A stretch of DNA of 64,000 bases from an uncultured Flavobacteriaceae bacterium. GTDB taxonomy: Bacteria > Bacteroidota > Bacteroidia > Flavobacteriales > Flavobacteriaceae. Location: the NCBI GenBank assembly GCA_905182835.1, contig CAJJDI010000010.1, forward strand, positions 1-64,000. The letters run 5' to 3'. Of this stretch, positions 1 through 8,361 are shown in pieces. The notes below the pieces were generated by a model. That model had not been told where the DNA came from. It did not search any database and saw only the letters and a program-made list of their open reading frames with translations. Every line of letters begins with the position of its first letter. Position 1 is the stretch's first letter. The translations under genes and the position numbers were made by a program.

Positions 1-1199
1 GTAGCTTTATGCAAGGCTTCTTGAAATGATCTGCCAATTCCCATTACTTCACCTACAGATTTCATTTGTAAGCCTAGTGTTCTATCACTACCTTCAAATT
101 TATCAAAATTCCATCTAGGGATTTTAACAATAACATAATCTAGAGTAGGTTCAAATAAAGCAGAAGTTGATTTGGTTATTTGATTATTCAATTCATCTAA
201 ATTATAACCAATAGCTAATTTAGCAGCAATTTTTGCAATCGGATACCCAGTTGCTTTACTTGCTAAAGCTGATGATCTAGAAACTCGTGGGTTTATTTCA
301 ATTGCAATTATATCTTCATTTTTGTCTGGACTAACAGCAAACTGAACATTACATCCACCTGCAAAATCACCAATGCTTCTCATCATATGAATAGCCATAT
401 CTCTCATTCTCTGATATGTAGCGTCACTCAATGTCATAGCTGGTGCTACAGTGATAGAGTCTCCTGTGTGGATTCCCATAGGGTCCATGTTTTCTATAGA
501 ACAAATAATAACAACATTGTTGTTAGAATCTCTTAGCAACTCTAACTCATATTCTTTCCATCCAATCAAAGCCTGATCTATCATAACTTCATGTATGGGT
601 GAAATTTCCAGACCCCGAGTTAGTAATTCATCAAAATCTTCTTCTTTATACACAATAGAAGCACCTGCTCCTCCAAGAGTATAAGATGCTCTAATAACTA
701 AAGGAAAACCAAATTCTTGAGCGATCTCTTTACCTTTAAGATAAGAGTTAGCTGTAGACTGAGGAGCCATTGGAATACCAATATCTAACATTAAATTCCT
801 AAACTGTTCTCTGTCTTCAGTAATATTGATTGCTTGAATATCAACTCCAATAATTTTTATATTAAAATCTTCCCAAATTCCCTTTTCGTCAGCTTCAATA
901 CATAAATTAAGAGCTGTTTGACCTCCCATTGTAGGAAGAACTGCATCAATTTGAGGGTGTTCTTTTAAAATTTTAATTATAGATGAAGTTGTAAGAGGTA
1001 ACAAATAGACGTGATCTGCCATTGAGGGATCGGTCATTATTGTTGCTGGATTAGAGTTTATTAGAATAGTTTCTATCCCATCTTCATTTAAAGATCTTAG
1101 AGCTTGAGTCCCTGAATAATCAAATTCACAAGCTTGTCCAATGACGATTGGACCCGATCCAATGATAAGAATTGATTTTAAATTGGTGTTTTTTGGCAT
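1..1199 (-). CDS. carB: Carbamoyl-phosphate synthase large subunit, N-terminal part (runs off window)
   Basis: Synthesises carbamoyl phosphate from bicarbonate, ATP and glutamine-derived ammonia for pyrimidine and arginine synthesis, in complex with CarA. The reverse strand reads from ATG at 1199 into MPKNTNLKSILIIGSGPI, then GQACEFDYSGTQALRSL, the hallmark CarB N-terminus, followed by an ATP-grasp domain (PTMGGQTALNLC, GGAGASIVY, EINPRVSRSSALASKATGYP). About 400 of the usual 950 or so residues of a flavobacterial CarB lie here; the rest continues beyond position 1. A possible -7 element (TATTTTTG, 1228-1235) lies just upstream, inside the gap after the rpmH terminator, so carB probably has its own promoter. 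Family assignment is very secure; the C-terminal half is not visible. Confidence 0.97.
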   Translation of the reverse strand, partial: MPKNTNLKSILIIGSGPIVIGQACEFDYSGTQALRSLNEDGIETILINSNPATIMTDPSMADHVYLLPLTTSSIIKILKEHPQIDAVLPTMGGQTALNLCIEADEKGIWEDFNIKIIGVDIQAINITEDREQFRNLMLDIGIPMAPQSTANSYLKGKEIAQEFGFPLVIRASYTLGGAGASIVYKEEDFDELLTRGLEISPIHEVMIDQALIGWKEYELELLRDSNNNVVIICSIENMDPMGIHTGDSITVAPAMTLSDATYQRMRDMAIHMMRSIGDFAGGCNVQFAVSPDKNEDIIAIEINPRVSRSSALASKATGYPIAKIAAKLAIGYNLDELNNQITKSTSALFEPTLDYVIVKIPRWNFDKFEGSDRTLGLQMKSVGEVMGIGRSFQEALHKA

Positions 1200-1227
1200 T
1201 AATTATAAATTAAATTGAACCTATATT

Positions 1228-1235
1228 CAAAAATA
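1228..1235 (-). promoter_or_regulatory. Putative -7 promoter element for carB
   Basis: Reverse strand reads TATTTTTG, matching the Bacteroidota -7 consensus TAnnTTTG, 28 nt before the carB ATG and downstream of the rpmH terminator. No TTG is seen at the expected -33 spacing, so the call is tentative. Confidence 0.4.
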
Positions 1236-1249
1236 GTTATCAAAAAGGT

Positions 1250-1281
1250 AAAAAAAAAGGCATTGCTAACAGCAACACCTT
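1250..1281 (-). terminator. Rho-independent terminator of rpmH
   Basis: On the reverse strand an 11-bp stem (AAGGTGTTGCT with AGCAATGCCTT, two G-U pairs) with loop GTT is followed by a run of T. It begins 24 nt after the rpmH stop codon and separates rpmH from carB. Confidence 0.88.
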
Positions 1282-1305
1282 TAATATATTAACAATTGTT
1301 AATCA

Positions 1306-1467
1306 TTATTTTTTATGACGAATTTCTGAAGATACTGAAAGTTTCTTTCTACCCTTAGCTCTTCTTCTAGCTAAAACTTTTCTACCACTTACAGAAGCCA
1401 TTCTTTCCATAAAACCATGTTTATTTTTTCTTTTTCTTTTAGAAGGCTGAAATGTTCTTTTTGGCAT
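1306..1467 (-). CDS. rpmH: 50S ribosomal protein L34
   Basis: A 53-residue, strongly basic protein of the large ribosomal subunit. The reverse strand from ATG at 1467 reads [19 protein letters not shown], then [20 protein letters not shown], the classic L34 sequence, ending RHKK. It is preceded by a full TTG-N19-TATATTTG promoter and followed by a strong hairpin terminator, so it is a monocistronic, probably strongly expressed gene. Nine of its ten arginine codons are AGA, a useful reference for preferred codon use in this genome. Unlike in many bacteria, rpmH here neighbours carB rather than dnaA or rnpA, an arrangement I recall from flavobacteria. Confidence 0.97.
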   Translation of the reverse strand: MPKRTFQPSKRKRKNKHGFMERMASVSGRKVLARRRAKGRKKLSVSSEIRHKK

Positions 1468-1528
1468 GTCTTGATTTTTTTTATTTAATACTTATTTTGT
1501 TGTCCCTAATTACATTAAAAACTGCGGG

Positions 1529-1558
1529 CAAATATACAAAGAGTTTTTGCTATGACAA
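1529..1558 (-). promoter_or_regulatory. Full Bacteroidota-type promoter of rpmH
   Basis: Reverse strand carries TTG (1556-1558), a 19-nt spacer and TATATTTG (1529-1536). Both boxes and the spacing match the -33 TTG / -7 TAnnTTTG promoter known for Flavobacterium and Bacteroides. The leader to the rpmH ATG is about 55 nt. Confidence 0.8.
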
Positions 1559-1593
1559 ATCTAATATTTAAAAAAATTATTAATTGTTTTTGT

Positions 1594-1601
1594 TAACTTT
1601 G
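1594..1601 (+). promoter_or_regulatory. Putative -7 promoter element for the TPR membrane protein
   Basis: TAACTTTG matches TAnnTTTG and sits 23 nt before the ATG at 1625. No TTG is seen 17-23 nt upstream, so only half of the promoter is supported. Confidence 0.5.
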
Positions 1602-1624
1602 TATATCTTAAAAAAATAGAACAA

Positions 1625-2185
1625 ATGTTTAATAAAAATATAAAAATCTTTTTAGCCGTCGGAATATTATCTTATTCTATTTATGAATTTAGTCAAGGTT
1701 GGATTGGAAGTCCAATTATGTATATGCTTTTAGCCTCTATCTTTATATTTCTTTACTTCAAAAATGAAATTATAATATTAGCTTTTTTACAATTAAGAAA
1801 GCAAAACTTTGAGGGCGCTAGTAAATGGTTATCGAAAATAAAAAATCCCGAATCTGCATTAACAAAAAAACAGCAAGGATATTATAATTACCTCAAGGGA
1901 TTAATGGTTTCTCAAAGTAACATGAACGAAGCAGAAAAATACTTTAAAAAAGCTATAACATTAGGTTTAAGTATGGATCACGACTTGGCTATGGCAAAAA
2001 TAAACCTGGCAGGAATTGCTTTTAGTAAAAGAAGGAAAATTGAAGCTCAAAAGCTCTTAAGTGAAGCTCAAAAGCTCGATAAAAGAAATATGTTAGCAGA
2101 TCAAATAAAAATGATGAAAGGGCAAATGAAGAAAGGGCAAATGCCAAATCAACATTTTGGCGGCCACAAATCACAAAGAAGATAA
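1625..2185 (+). CDS. Membrane-anchored TPR-like protein of unknown role
   Basis: 186 residues. Two hydrophobic segments (about 8-27 and 30-46) anchor the protein in the inner membrane. A soluble helical part (about 80-155) has the alternating pattern of two or three tetratricopeptide repeats (YYNYLKGLMVSQSNMNEAEKY, one repeat unit; AKINLAGIAFSKRRKIEAQKL the next). The C-terminal tail is basic and low-complexity (KMMKGQMKKGQM). TPRs bind other proteins, so a scaffolding role is plausible, but no function can be named. The gene is divergent from rpmH, has its own -7 element at 1594, and ends 4 nt from the convergent hydrolase gene. The 3' part contains short in-frame direct DNA repeats, listed separately. 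Confidence 0.85.
   Translation: MFNKNIKIFLAVGILSYSIYEFSQGWIGSPIMYMLLASIFIFLYFKNEIIILAFLQLRKQNFEGASKWLSKIKNPESALTKKQQGYYNYLKGLMVSQSNMNEAEKYFKKAITLGLSMDHDLAMAKINLAGIAFSKRRKIEAQKLLSEAQKLDKRNMLADQIKMMKGQMKKGQMPNQHFGGHKSQRR
2042..2145 (+). repeat. Two short in-frame direct repeats in the TPR gene
   Basis: GAAGCTCAAAAGCTC occurs at 2042-2056 and again at 2063-2077 (21-nt period, seven codons). A 15-nt unit, GAAAGGGCAAATG plus two bases, is repeated in tandem at 2116-2145. Both keep the reading frame and encode EAQKL twice and KGQM twice, so they look like small recent slippage duplications. Confidence 0.8.
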
Positions 2186-2189
2186 GTTC

Positions 2190-2888
2190 TTAATTAACTA
2201 CTGATAATTTATTTTCTATTATTAATGGTAGATTTTTATTTAGCCATGCATACTTAGTTAATATCAATGCGTGTGTACCACCTGGAATAATAATACAGTT
2301 TTTAATTAGACTAATCGGAAAAGTCAAATCTTTATTTCCATGAATATGAATAACGCCTTTAACAGGGGTTTCTTGTCTCCAGTTTAATATTTCAGGGATT
2401 GCCCATTTTAAATAATTCTCATCTCTAACAGATAAATACTTGTCAACTAAATCTAACTTTTTATAAATTTTATTAATTTTCAAAAATTTAGATATATTAA
2501 AGATTTCATCAAATAACTTAAGAGGAAAATAATTATATAGTTTTAAAAACTTAGCAGATTTCATGTATAAAGGCAACTCTGTGTTAGATTTAATACTAGA
2601 AATTATAATCACTTTATCCACATTAATAAATTTGCTGATTTCTTGAACTATCAAACCTCCAAAAGAAACTCCTATTAAAATAGGTTTTTCATGCACTATA
2701 CCTTTTGCCAACCTATTTGAATAAGATATTATACTCTCATTTAATATCGGCTCAATCCACTTCATTAGATGGATCTCGTAAATATCTTTAGGAAACTTAA
2801 TCATTTCAAAAATCAGTGGATTAGCTGACATCCCTGGCATGAGGTATATATGTTTAGTTTTCAATAGTTTATTGTTTGTAAATTCCAA
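2190..2888 (-). CDS. Alpha/beta hydrolase
   Basis: 232 residues, cytoplasmic (no signal peptide). The nucleophile elbow GVSFGG places the catalytic serine at residue 75. A late Asp in HGNKD (about 187) and a His in GGTHAL (about 206) complete a plausible catalytic triad in the order of the alpha/beta-hydrolase fold. An early oxyanion-type loop, LMPGMSANP, is also present. The natural ester or other substrate cannot be read from the sequence. It ends 4 nt from the convergent TPR gene without a terminator in between. The divergent small GNAT gene starts 69 nt away. Confidence 0.85.
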   Translation of the reverse strand: MEFTNNKLLKTKHIYLMPGMSANPLIFEMIKFPKDIYEIHLMKWIEPILNESIISYSNRLAKGIVHEKPILIGVSFGGLIVQEISKFINVDKVIIISSIKSNTELPLYMKSAKFLKLYNYFPLKLFDEIFNISKFLKINKIYKKLDLVDKYLSVRDENYLKWAIPEILNWRQETPVKGVIHIHGNKDLTFPISLIKNCIIIPGGTHALILTKYAWLNKNLPLIIENKLSVVN

Positions 2889-2906
2889 TATCGAATATAT
2901 TTTTTG

Positions 2907-2914
2907 TAATTTTG
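2907..2914 (+). promoter_or_regulatory. Putative -7 promoter element for the GNAT-like gene
   Basis: TAATTTTG matches TAnnTTTG and lies 43 nt before the ATG at 2958, in the 69-bp divergent gap. No TTG at the expected -33 distance. Confidence 0.4.
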
Positions 2915-2957
2915 CTTAATATAATTTCAGAAAATTTTTCATAAAAATTCTTATTGC

Positions 2958-3242
2958 ATGGCATTAATAGATAACACTTTTTTACGACAATATGAATTAG
3001 AAGTAGACAATGAATTAGCTATTATTGAATATTCTCTCCAAGATAGAAAAATTTTTTTAACAAAACTTGTGATACCTGAATCAGTTTCTGATAATGACTT
3101 TACTGAAGAGTTTTTAATTCTAGTACTAGAAGACATTAGAGATAGAGAAATTAGTGTTGTGCCTACCGCTCCTACTATAGCTAAATTTATTAGAAAAAAT
3201 AGGAAATATAAAAAAATGCTCCCTGTAGGAATTAGAATTTAA
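2958..3242 (+). CDS. Small GNAT-fold N-acetyltransferase-like protein (YjdJ type)
   Basis: 94 residues. The layout of short beta strands followed by a helix and VVPTAPTIAKFIRKNRKY resembles the short Gcn5-related acetyltransferase family (PF14542), in which the end segment usually reads V-x-P-x-C-x-Y-x-x-x-x-x. Here the family's usual cysteine and tyrosine of that motif are replaced (TAPTIAKF), so catalytic activity is uncertain. The start at 2958 is the only good ATG. Its TAA at 3240-3242 overlaps the stop codon of the convergent mtaB gene. Confidence 0.75.
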   Translation: MALIDNTFLRQYELEVDNELAIIEYSLQDRKIFLTKLVIPESVSDNDFTEEFLILVLEDIRDREISVVPTAPTIAKFIRKNRKYKKMLPVGIRI

Positions 3243-4570
3243 GCAAATTCAATTACTTTTGAATCTACTCTAACAAAACCATCACCGTCAATTGATTTAA
3301 GCTCTACTATTTCAATAGTATTTACTAAATTAGGATTCCAAGGGGTTCTTACTTTTACATAATTGTCAGTAAACCCATATATATATCCTTTTTTATTTTC
3401 AGATTCGAATAAGACCTTTTTTAACTTACCAATTTGAGATTCATAAAAAATTCTTCTTTTTTTAAACGAAAGAGTTCTTAATAATTTACTTCTTTCAGTT
3501 CTAATTGATTTAGGCACTACATTTGGCAGTTCACTGGCTAATGTGTTATCTCTTTCTGAATAACTAAAGACATGTAAATATGAAACATCTAGAGTATTTA
3601 AAAAATTAAAAGTGTCCATGAAAAACTCATCAGATTCACCCGGAAAACCAACAATAACATCTACTCCAATACACGCATCTGGAATTAGTTTTTTAATGAA
3701 TTTCACTCTATCTAAATATAAATCTCTCAAATACCTTCTTTTCATCAGTTTGAGAATTTCATTATTACCACTTTGTAGAGGAATATGAAAATGAGGTACA
3801 AACAAATTACTTTGAGATACAAATGAAATAATTTCATTTTTGAGTAAGTTTGGCTCAATAGAAGATATTCTAATTCTATCAATCGAAGAAGTTTTATCAA
3901 GTGTTTGAATCAAATCTAAAAATGTACTTTCATGAACCTTATTCCCAAATTCACCTTTTCCGTAGTCACCAATATTAACTCCTGTTAACACAATTTCTTT
4001 TACACCAGTTTTTGATATTTTTTCAGCATTATCTACAATAGATTGAATATTATCACTTCTGGAAATACCTCTAGCTAAGGGTATAGTACAATAGGTGCAT
4101 TTATAATCACACCCATCTTGCACTTTCAAAAAAGCTCTAGTCCGATCACTAACAGAATAACTACTAATATAACTATCAACATCTTCAATATTACAAGAAT
4201 AAATTTTAGGAGATTCGTTATTTTTAATCTTATGTATATAGTTTAAAACATTAAATTTTTCATTTGCACCCAATACTAGATTTACACCTAGAACTTCAGC
4301 TAATTTATCAGGTTTTAGTTGCGCATAACATCCTATTGCTATAATAAAAGCATCTGGATTAATATTATTAGCCTTTTTAACTACACTTTTAAATTTGTTA
4401 TCTGCATTTTCTGTTACTGAACAAGTATTTATAACAATAACATCTGCAGGGTTATCGAATGGAACTCTTTCAAAATTATTATCGACAAAAGATCGAGCTA
4501 TAGTGGAAGTTTCTGAAAAATTCAGCTTACATCCAAGTGTATAAAAAGCAACAGTTTTTAATTGATTCAT
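3239..4570 (-). CDS. mtaB: tRNA t6A37 methylthiotransferase MtaB
   Basis: Radical-SAM enzyme that adds a methylthio group to N6-threonylcarbamoyladenosine at position 37 of ANN-decoding tRNAs. 443 residues, the usual length. The N-terminal UPF0004 domain has three cluster-binding cysteines (C14 in YTLGCKLN, C50 in VINTCSVTE, C81 in IGCYAQ). The radical-SAM motif CDYKCTYC gives C154, C158 and C161. A C-terminal TRAM-like region follows. KLN after C14 and the overall pattern favour MtaB over MiaB or RimO. The ATG at 4570 is in a 36-bp divergent gap to the peptide-binding lipoprotein. The stop codon overlaps that of the convergent GNAT gene. Confidence 0.93.
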   Translation of the reverse strand: MNQLKTVAFYTLGCKLNFSETSTIARSFVDNNFERVPFDNPADVIVINTCSVTENADNKFKSVVKKANNINPDAFIIAIGCYAQLKPDKLAEVLGVNLVLGANEKFNVLNYIHKIKNNESPKIYSCNIEDVDSYISSYSVSDRTRAFLKVQDGCDYKCTYCTIPLARGISRSDNIQSIVDNAEKISKTGVKEIVLTGVNIGDYGKGEFGNKVHESTFLDLIQTLDKTSSIDRIRISSIEPNLLKNEIISFVSQSNLFVPHFHIPLQSGNNEILKLMKRRYLRDLYLDRVKFIKKLIPDACIGVDVIVGFPGESDEFFMDTFNFLNTLDVSYLHVFSYSERDNTLASELPNVVPKSIRTERSKLLRTLSFKKRRIFYESQIGKLKKVLFESENKKGYIYGFTDNYVKVRTPWNPNLVNTIEIVELKSIDGDGFVRVDSKVIEFA

Positions 4571-4606
4571 TTTGTACTTTTACAAAGTAGTAAATTTACA
4601 ATTTAT

Positions 4607-6211
4607 ATGAATAAAGTCAATTTTAAAATAGAATTAATAGCGTTAAGTGGAATACTACTATTATTAAATTCATGTGGCAACATTGATGACAGAAATAATG
4701 ATCATTTAGTTTTTAGATACAATGAGCACAAAAATATAAGTTCTTTAGACCCTGCGTTTTCCAAAGACAATTCAGATATATGGGTTGTGAATCAGCTATT
4801 TAATGGACTAGTTGAAATGGATGAAGATTTAAACATCAGACCTTCAATTGCAAAAAACTGGAGTGTCTCTAACAACGGCAAGGTTTATACATTCAATTTA
4901 AAAACTAATATTAAGTTTCATCCTCATGACTTATTAAATGACAGGAATGTAATAGCTGAGGATTTTACATATAGTTTTGATAGAATACTGGATAAAAAAC
5001 TAGCCTCGCCTGGCTCTTGGGTTTTAGAGAAAGTTGAAGGCTATAAAGCTGTTAATGACAGTGTATTTGAAATTAAATTAACGGAACCATTTAATGCGTT
5101 TTTAGGAATATTATCAATGAAGTATTGCTCGGTTGTACCTAAAGAAGTTGTGGAATATTACGGAGATGATTTTAGAAGAAATCCTATTGGAACTGGTCCA
5201 TTTAAATTTAAAAGATGGGAAGAAAATATAAAATTAGTCCTTAGAAAAAATAATGAATATTTTGAAAAAGATGAGAATGGAAATCCTCTTCCATACCTTG
5301 AAGCGGTTGCAATAACGTTTATTCCAGAAAAACAAAGTGAATTTTTAGAATTTGTACAATCAAATTTAGATTTCATTTCAGGTTTAGACGAATCTTATAA
5401 GGATGAGATATTAAATAAAAAAGGTGATTTATCTAGTAAGTATATCGATAAAATCAATATAGTTAGAGCTCCATATTTAAATACTGAATATTTAGGGTTT
5501 TATAAAGAGTCAACTAATACAATTGTCAATTCTAAATTGATTAGAAAGGCAATTAATTATGGTTTTGATAGAGATAAGATGATTAAATTCTTAAGAAATG
5601 GCATAGGAGTGAATGCTAACACAGGGTTTATTCCTAAAGGGCTTCCTGGATATTCCACAAAGGTTTACTACGAATACAATCCGAAATTAGCAAAAAAATT
5701 AGTTGATCAATATATAAATCTATCTGGAGATATTAACCCTACTATAAAATTAACAACTACAAGTAATTATTTAGTATTTTGTGAATTTATTCAGAAAGAA
5801 ATTGAAAAGATCGGTATCAATATTATTGTCGATGTAATACCCGCTTCATCTTTAAAAGAAGCTAAAGCTAATGGTAAACTAGATTTCTTTCGTGCTAGTT
5901 GGGTAGCAGATTATCCAGATGCTCAAAATTATTTATCATTGTATTACACCAATAATTTCGCGCCTGCAGGGCCAAATTACACTCATTTTTCAAATAAAAA
6001 TTATGATTATTTATATGAAACTTCCTTAAGTGAAACAAATCAACAAAAAAAAGAAGGTTACTATAGAAGTATGGATTCAATTATAATGGAAGAGTCTATT
6101 GTAATTCCATTATACTTTGATGAGGTAATTAGATTCACCCATAAAAATGTAAATAATTTAGGTGTTAATCCAATAAACATTTTGGATCTAAGAAAAGTTA
6201 CTAAAAATTAG
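4607..6211 (+). CDS. Peptide/oligopeptide ABC transporter substrate-binding lipoprotein
   Basis: Solute-binding family 5 protein (OppA/DppA type), 534 residues from the ATG at 4607. That start gives MNKVNFKIELIALSG then LLLLNSCGN, a lipoprotein signal peptide with the lipobox cysteine at about 23. An upstream in-frame ATG at 4562 would bury the signal behind 15 residues and overlap mtaB, so I reject it. Family marks include SLDPAFSKDNSDIWVVNQLF, W-x-V-S-x-N-G-K-x-Y-T-F near residue 75 and IGTGPFKF. It probably delivers peptides to an inner-membrane permease, but no permease or ATPase genes are adjacent, so it is an orphan binding protein. Its 3' end overlaps the convergent GlmU-like gene by 11 bp. 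Confidence 0.9.
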   Translation: MNKVNFKIELIALSGILLLLNSCGNIDDRNNDHLVFRYNEHKNISSLDPAFSKDNSDIWVVNQLFNGLVEMDEDLNIRPSIAKNWSVSNNGKVYTFNLKTNIKFHPHDLLNDRNVIAEDFTYSFDRILDKKLASPGSWVLEKVEGYKAVNDSVFEIKLTEPFNAFLGILSMKYCSVVPKEVVEYYGDDFRRNPIGTGPFKFKRWEENIKLVLRKNNEYFEKDENGNPLPYLEAVAITFIPEKQSEFLEFVQSNLDFISGLDESYKDEILNKKGDLSSKYIDKINIVRAPYLNTEYLGFYKESTNTIVNSKLIRKAINYGFDRDKMIKFLRNGIGVNANTGFIPKGLPGYSTKVYYEYNPKLAKKLVDQYINLSGDINPTIKLTTTSNYLVFCEFIQKEIEKIGINIIVDVIPASSLKEAKANGKLDFFRASWVADYPDAQNYLSLYYTNNFAPAGPNYTHFSNKNYDYLYETSLSETNQQKKEGYYRSMDSIIMEESIVIPLYFDEVIRFTHKNVNNLGVNPINILDLRKVTKN

Positions 6212-7379
6212 ATCTATAGTGACTTGTAATACTATTTAAATGAGATAAAATTTCCTTGTCTATATCAGAAAAAATACAGTTTCTTCTATTCATTACTTTA
6301 TCATTAACCTCAAAAACTTTTTCAATTTTATAATCTGTAAAACCTTTATTCCCACCCCATGAAAAACTTGGAATGAAATTTCTTGGAAAACCTGAACCGA
6401 AAACATTTGAACAAACTCCTACTACTGTCCCAGTATTAAACATTGTGTTTATAGCACTTTTACTATGATCACCCATAATAAGTCCACAAAATTGTTCACC
6501 TGTACTAGAAAACTTATCATTTTCATAGTCCCAAATTTTAACATCAGCGTAATTATTTTTTAAATTAGAAGTGTTAGTGTCAGCTCCTAAATTACACCAC
6601 TCACCTATTAAAGAATTTCCTAAAAAACCATCATGACCTTTGTTACTATACCCTTGAACAATTGAGTTATTAACCTCACCACCAATTTTACAATAAGGGC
6701 CTATCGTTGTACCTCCATAGATCTTAGCACCAAGTTTTATGGTAGATTTTTCACATAATGCAAATGGACCTCTAATTAAAGACCCTTCCATTATTTCACA
6801 TTCATTAGCAATATAAATTGGCCCATCTGATGCGTTTAAAGTAACATACTCCATCTTAACACCGTCTTCAATAAAAATATTTTCAGGGCAAATTAAATTA
6901 TTAGTAATTGATATTTTTGAAGAAATTCTGTCTTTAGTAATAATATTAAAATCAGCTTCGATTGCTAATGAATTAATATTGAATAAATCTATCAACTTCT
7001 TTACTTTTAATAAGTCTTGTTTATGATTTATTTTTTTGAAAGAATCTAAATTAACCTCGTCTTGCTTTTCAGAGGAATAAAAAGCAACTAAATCATCACC
7101 TGAATTAATTAACTCATTTGGTTTTAAGCTAGTGATTTGCTTAACAATTTCAGGGTCTGGCAAAAAAGAGGCATTAATGAAAATGTTTTCATCAAATTCT
7201 ACCATTGGAAACTTATCCGAAAGATAATCTTCAGTAACTGATGTTATTGTAGATTGAAGGAAGGTTTCCCATTTCTCTCTGATTGTTAGTATACCTACTC
7301 TAATGTCAGCTACAGGTCTTGTATAGGTAAGTGGAAGTAAGTTATTTCTACTAGGGCCGTCAAATAAAATATAATTCAT
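6201..7379 (-). CDS. GlmU-family sugar-phosphate nucleotidyltransferase / acyltransferase-like protein
   Basis: 392 residues. The N-terminal half begins MNYILFDGPSRNNLLPLTYT with RPVADIRVGI, typical of the Bacteroidota GlmU-like family (alternative bacterial GlmU, TIGR03991). The C-terminal half (about 150-330) has hexapeptide-repeat, left-handed beta-helix character (IYGGTTIGPYCKIGGEVNNS). In classical GlmU these halves make UDP-N-acetylglucosamine from glucosamine-1-phosphate. The N-terminal half here lacks the canonical L-A-A-G-x-G-T-R-M nucleotide loop, so the exact reaction is inferred from the family only. The ATG at 7379 follows the L31 terminator by 22 nt. It is convergent with, and overlaps by 11 bp, the peptide-binding protein gene. 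Confidence 0.82.
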   Translation of the reverse strand: MNYILFDGPSRNNLLPLTYTRPVADIRVGILTIREKWETFLQSTITSVTEDYLSDKFPMVEFDENIFINASFLPDPEIVKQITSLKPNELINSGDDLVAFYSSEKQDEVNLDSFKKINHKQDLLKVKKLIDLFNINSLAIEADFNIITKDRISSKISITNNLICPENIFIEDGVKMEYVTLNASDGPIYIANECEIMEGSLIRGPFALCEKSTIKLGAKIYGGTTIGPYCKIGGEVNNSIVQGYSNKGHDGFLGNSLIGEWCNLGADTNTSNLKNNYADVKIWDYENDKFSSTGEQFCGLIMGDHSKSAINTMFNTGTVVGVCSNVFGSGFPRNFIPSFSWGGNKGFTDYKIEKVFEVNDKVMNRRNCIFSDIDKEILSHLNSITSHYRSNF

Positions 7380-7401
7380 GAGGTCTATTTTATGTAAAAA
7401 T

Positions 7402-7435
7402 AAAAAAAAAGCCCTTCAAAAAGATGAAAGACTTT
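7402..7435 (-). terminator. Rho-independent terminator of the L31 gene
   Basis: On the reverse strand the stem AAAGTCTTTCA / TGAAGGGCTTT (11 bp, two G-U pairs, loop TCTTTT) is followed by nine T. It lies 26 nt after the L31 stop codon. Confidence 0.87.
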
Positions 7436-7460
7436 AATAAAATAAGTAATTGATATAAGT

Positions 7461-7712
7461 TTACTTCTTAAATTTAGAGTATTTAGTCTTAAATTTATCA
7501 ATTCTACCAGCAGTATCTACTAATTTAGATTTACCAGTATAGTATGGGTGAGAAGTTCTTGAGATTTCCATTTTAACTAACGGATACTCAACACCTTCAT
7601 GCTCAATTGTTTCACTTGTATTAGCAGTTGATTTAGTTAAAAACACATCACTATTTGACATATCTTTAAAAGCTACTAATCTATAATCCTTAGGATGAGT
7701 GTCTTTTTTCAT
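7461..7712 (-). CDS. rpmE2: 50S ribosomal protein L31 type B
   Basis: 83 residues. MKKDTHPKDYRLVAFKDMS and SRTSHPYYTGKSKLVDTAGR are diagnostic of bacterial L31. There is no cysteine in the protein, so it is the zinc-independent (type B, C-minus) form, which in other bacteria replaces zinc-binding L31 when zinc is scarce. No second rpmE is in this window, so whether it is the only L31 is unknown. It has a full promoter (7738-7768) and its own terminator. Start is the only sensible ATG. Confidence 0.96.
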   Translation of the reverse strand: MKKDTHPKDYRLVAFKDMSNSDVFLTKSTANTSETIEHEGVEYPLVKMEISRTSHPYYTGKSKLVDTAGRIDKFKTKYSKFKK

Positions 7713-7737
7713 CGTTAAATGTTTTAATTTTGAGGTG

Positions 7738-7768
7738 CAAATCTAAATATTTTTTTAATATATAACAA
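7738..7768 (-). promoter_or_regulatory. Full Bacteroidota-type promoter of the L31 gene
   Basis: Reverse strand has TTG (7766-7768), a 20-nt spacer and TAGATTTG (7738-7745), matching both promoter boxes. The distance from the -7 box to the ATG at 7712 is 25 nt. Confidence 0.78.
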
Positions 7769-7807
7769 TATAATGTTAAGTTTATTTACAGAAGAAATTG
7801 CTTTTCT

Positions 7808-7815
7808 TATATTTG
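7808..7815 (+). promoter_or_regulatory. Putative -7 promoter element of the 7837-14575 operon
   Basis: TATATTTG matches TAnnTTTG exactly and ends 21 nt before the ATG at 7837. No TTG at the expected -33 distance. It would drive the string of tightly packed genes that follows. Confidence 0.5.
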
Positions 7816-7836
7816 TTTGAATAATAAAACAAAAGT

Positions 7837-8361
7837 ATGGAAACTGACATGAAAAACAATTCGATTGATATAGGTTATAAATTAGGAGGTCTATTAGCAC
7901 TATCAATAATAGCAGCCTATGCTATAGATTTTAAATTGTTTATAAATCCATGGGTTGGAATGGGATTTTTTGTAATTACTGTATTAGCAGGAGCTTATTC
8001 TACATATCAATCTAGAAAAATTAATGATGGCGCATCATTTAAACAAGCTTTCACATCTTATTTTATAACAGTCGCTCTGGGATATCTAATTGGAAGCTTA
8101 ACTACAATTATAGTCTTCTTAATAATAGATCCTGGTGCTGCAAAAGTGTTGGATGAAGAACTGCTCATAATGACAAAAGAAATGCTAGAAGGTTTTGGAC
8201 TCCCAAGTGAGGCAGTAGCTTTAACTATGGATGAAGCCTCAAAGAAGAGTAATTTTTCGTTACAAAGTATCGCTATGCAATACGTCATGAATCTTATATT
8301 CTTCACATTAATTGGTCTTTTGACTTCATTAATACTTAAAAGAGATAAAATAGAAGCTTAA
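7837..8361 (+). CDS. DUF4199 family membrane protein
   Basis: 174 residues with four predicted membrane helices (about 20-35, 38-55, 73-96 and 145-168) and a soluble loop (about 100-140). It matches the Bacteroidota DUF4199 family, whose members sit next to GtrB/DPM1-type glycosyltransferases as here. Function is unknown; helping with an envelope lipid-linked sugar pathway is a guess from context only. Translation may also start at the in-frame ATG four codons later. The stop codon TAA directly abuts the ATG of the glycosyltransferase gene, so the two are co-expressed. Confidence 0.85.
   Translation: METDMKNNSIDIGYKLGGLLALSIIAAYAIDFKLFINPWVGMGFFVITVLAGAYSTYQSRKINDGASFKQAFTSYFITVALGYLIGSLTTIIVFLIIDPGAAKVLDEELLIMTKEMLEGFGLPSEAVALTMDEASKKSNFSLQSIAMQYVMNLIFFTLIGLLTSLILKRDKIEA

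Noticed and set aside
4562-4606. Upstream ATG extending the peptide-binding protein
   Set aside because: It would place 15 residues before the lipoprotein signal and overlap mtaB; the ATG at 4607 gives a clean signal peptide.
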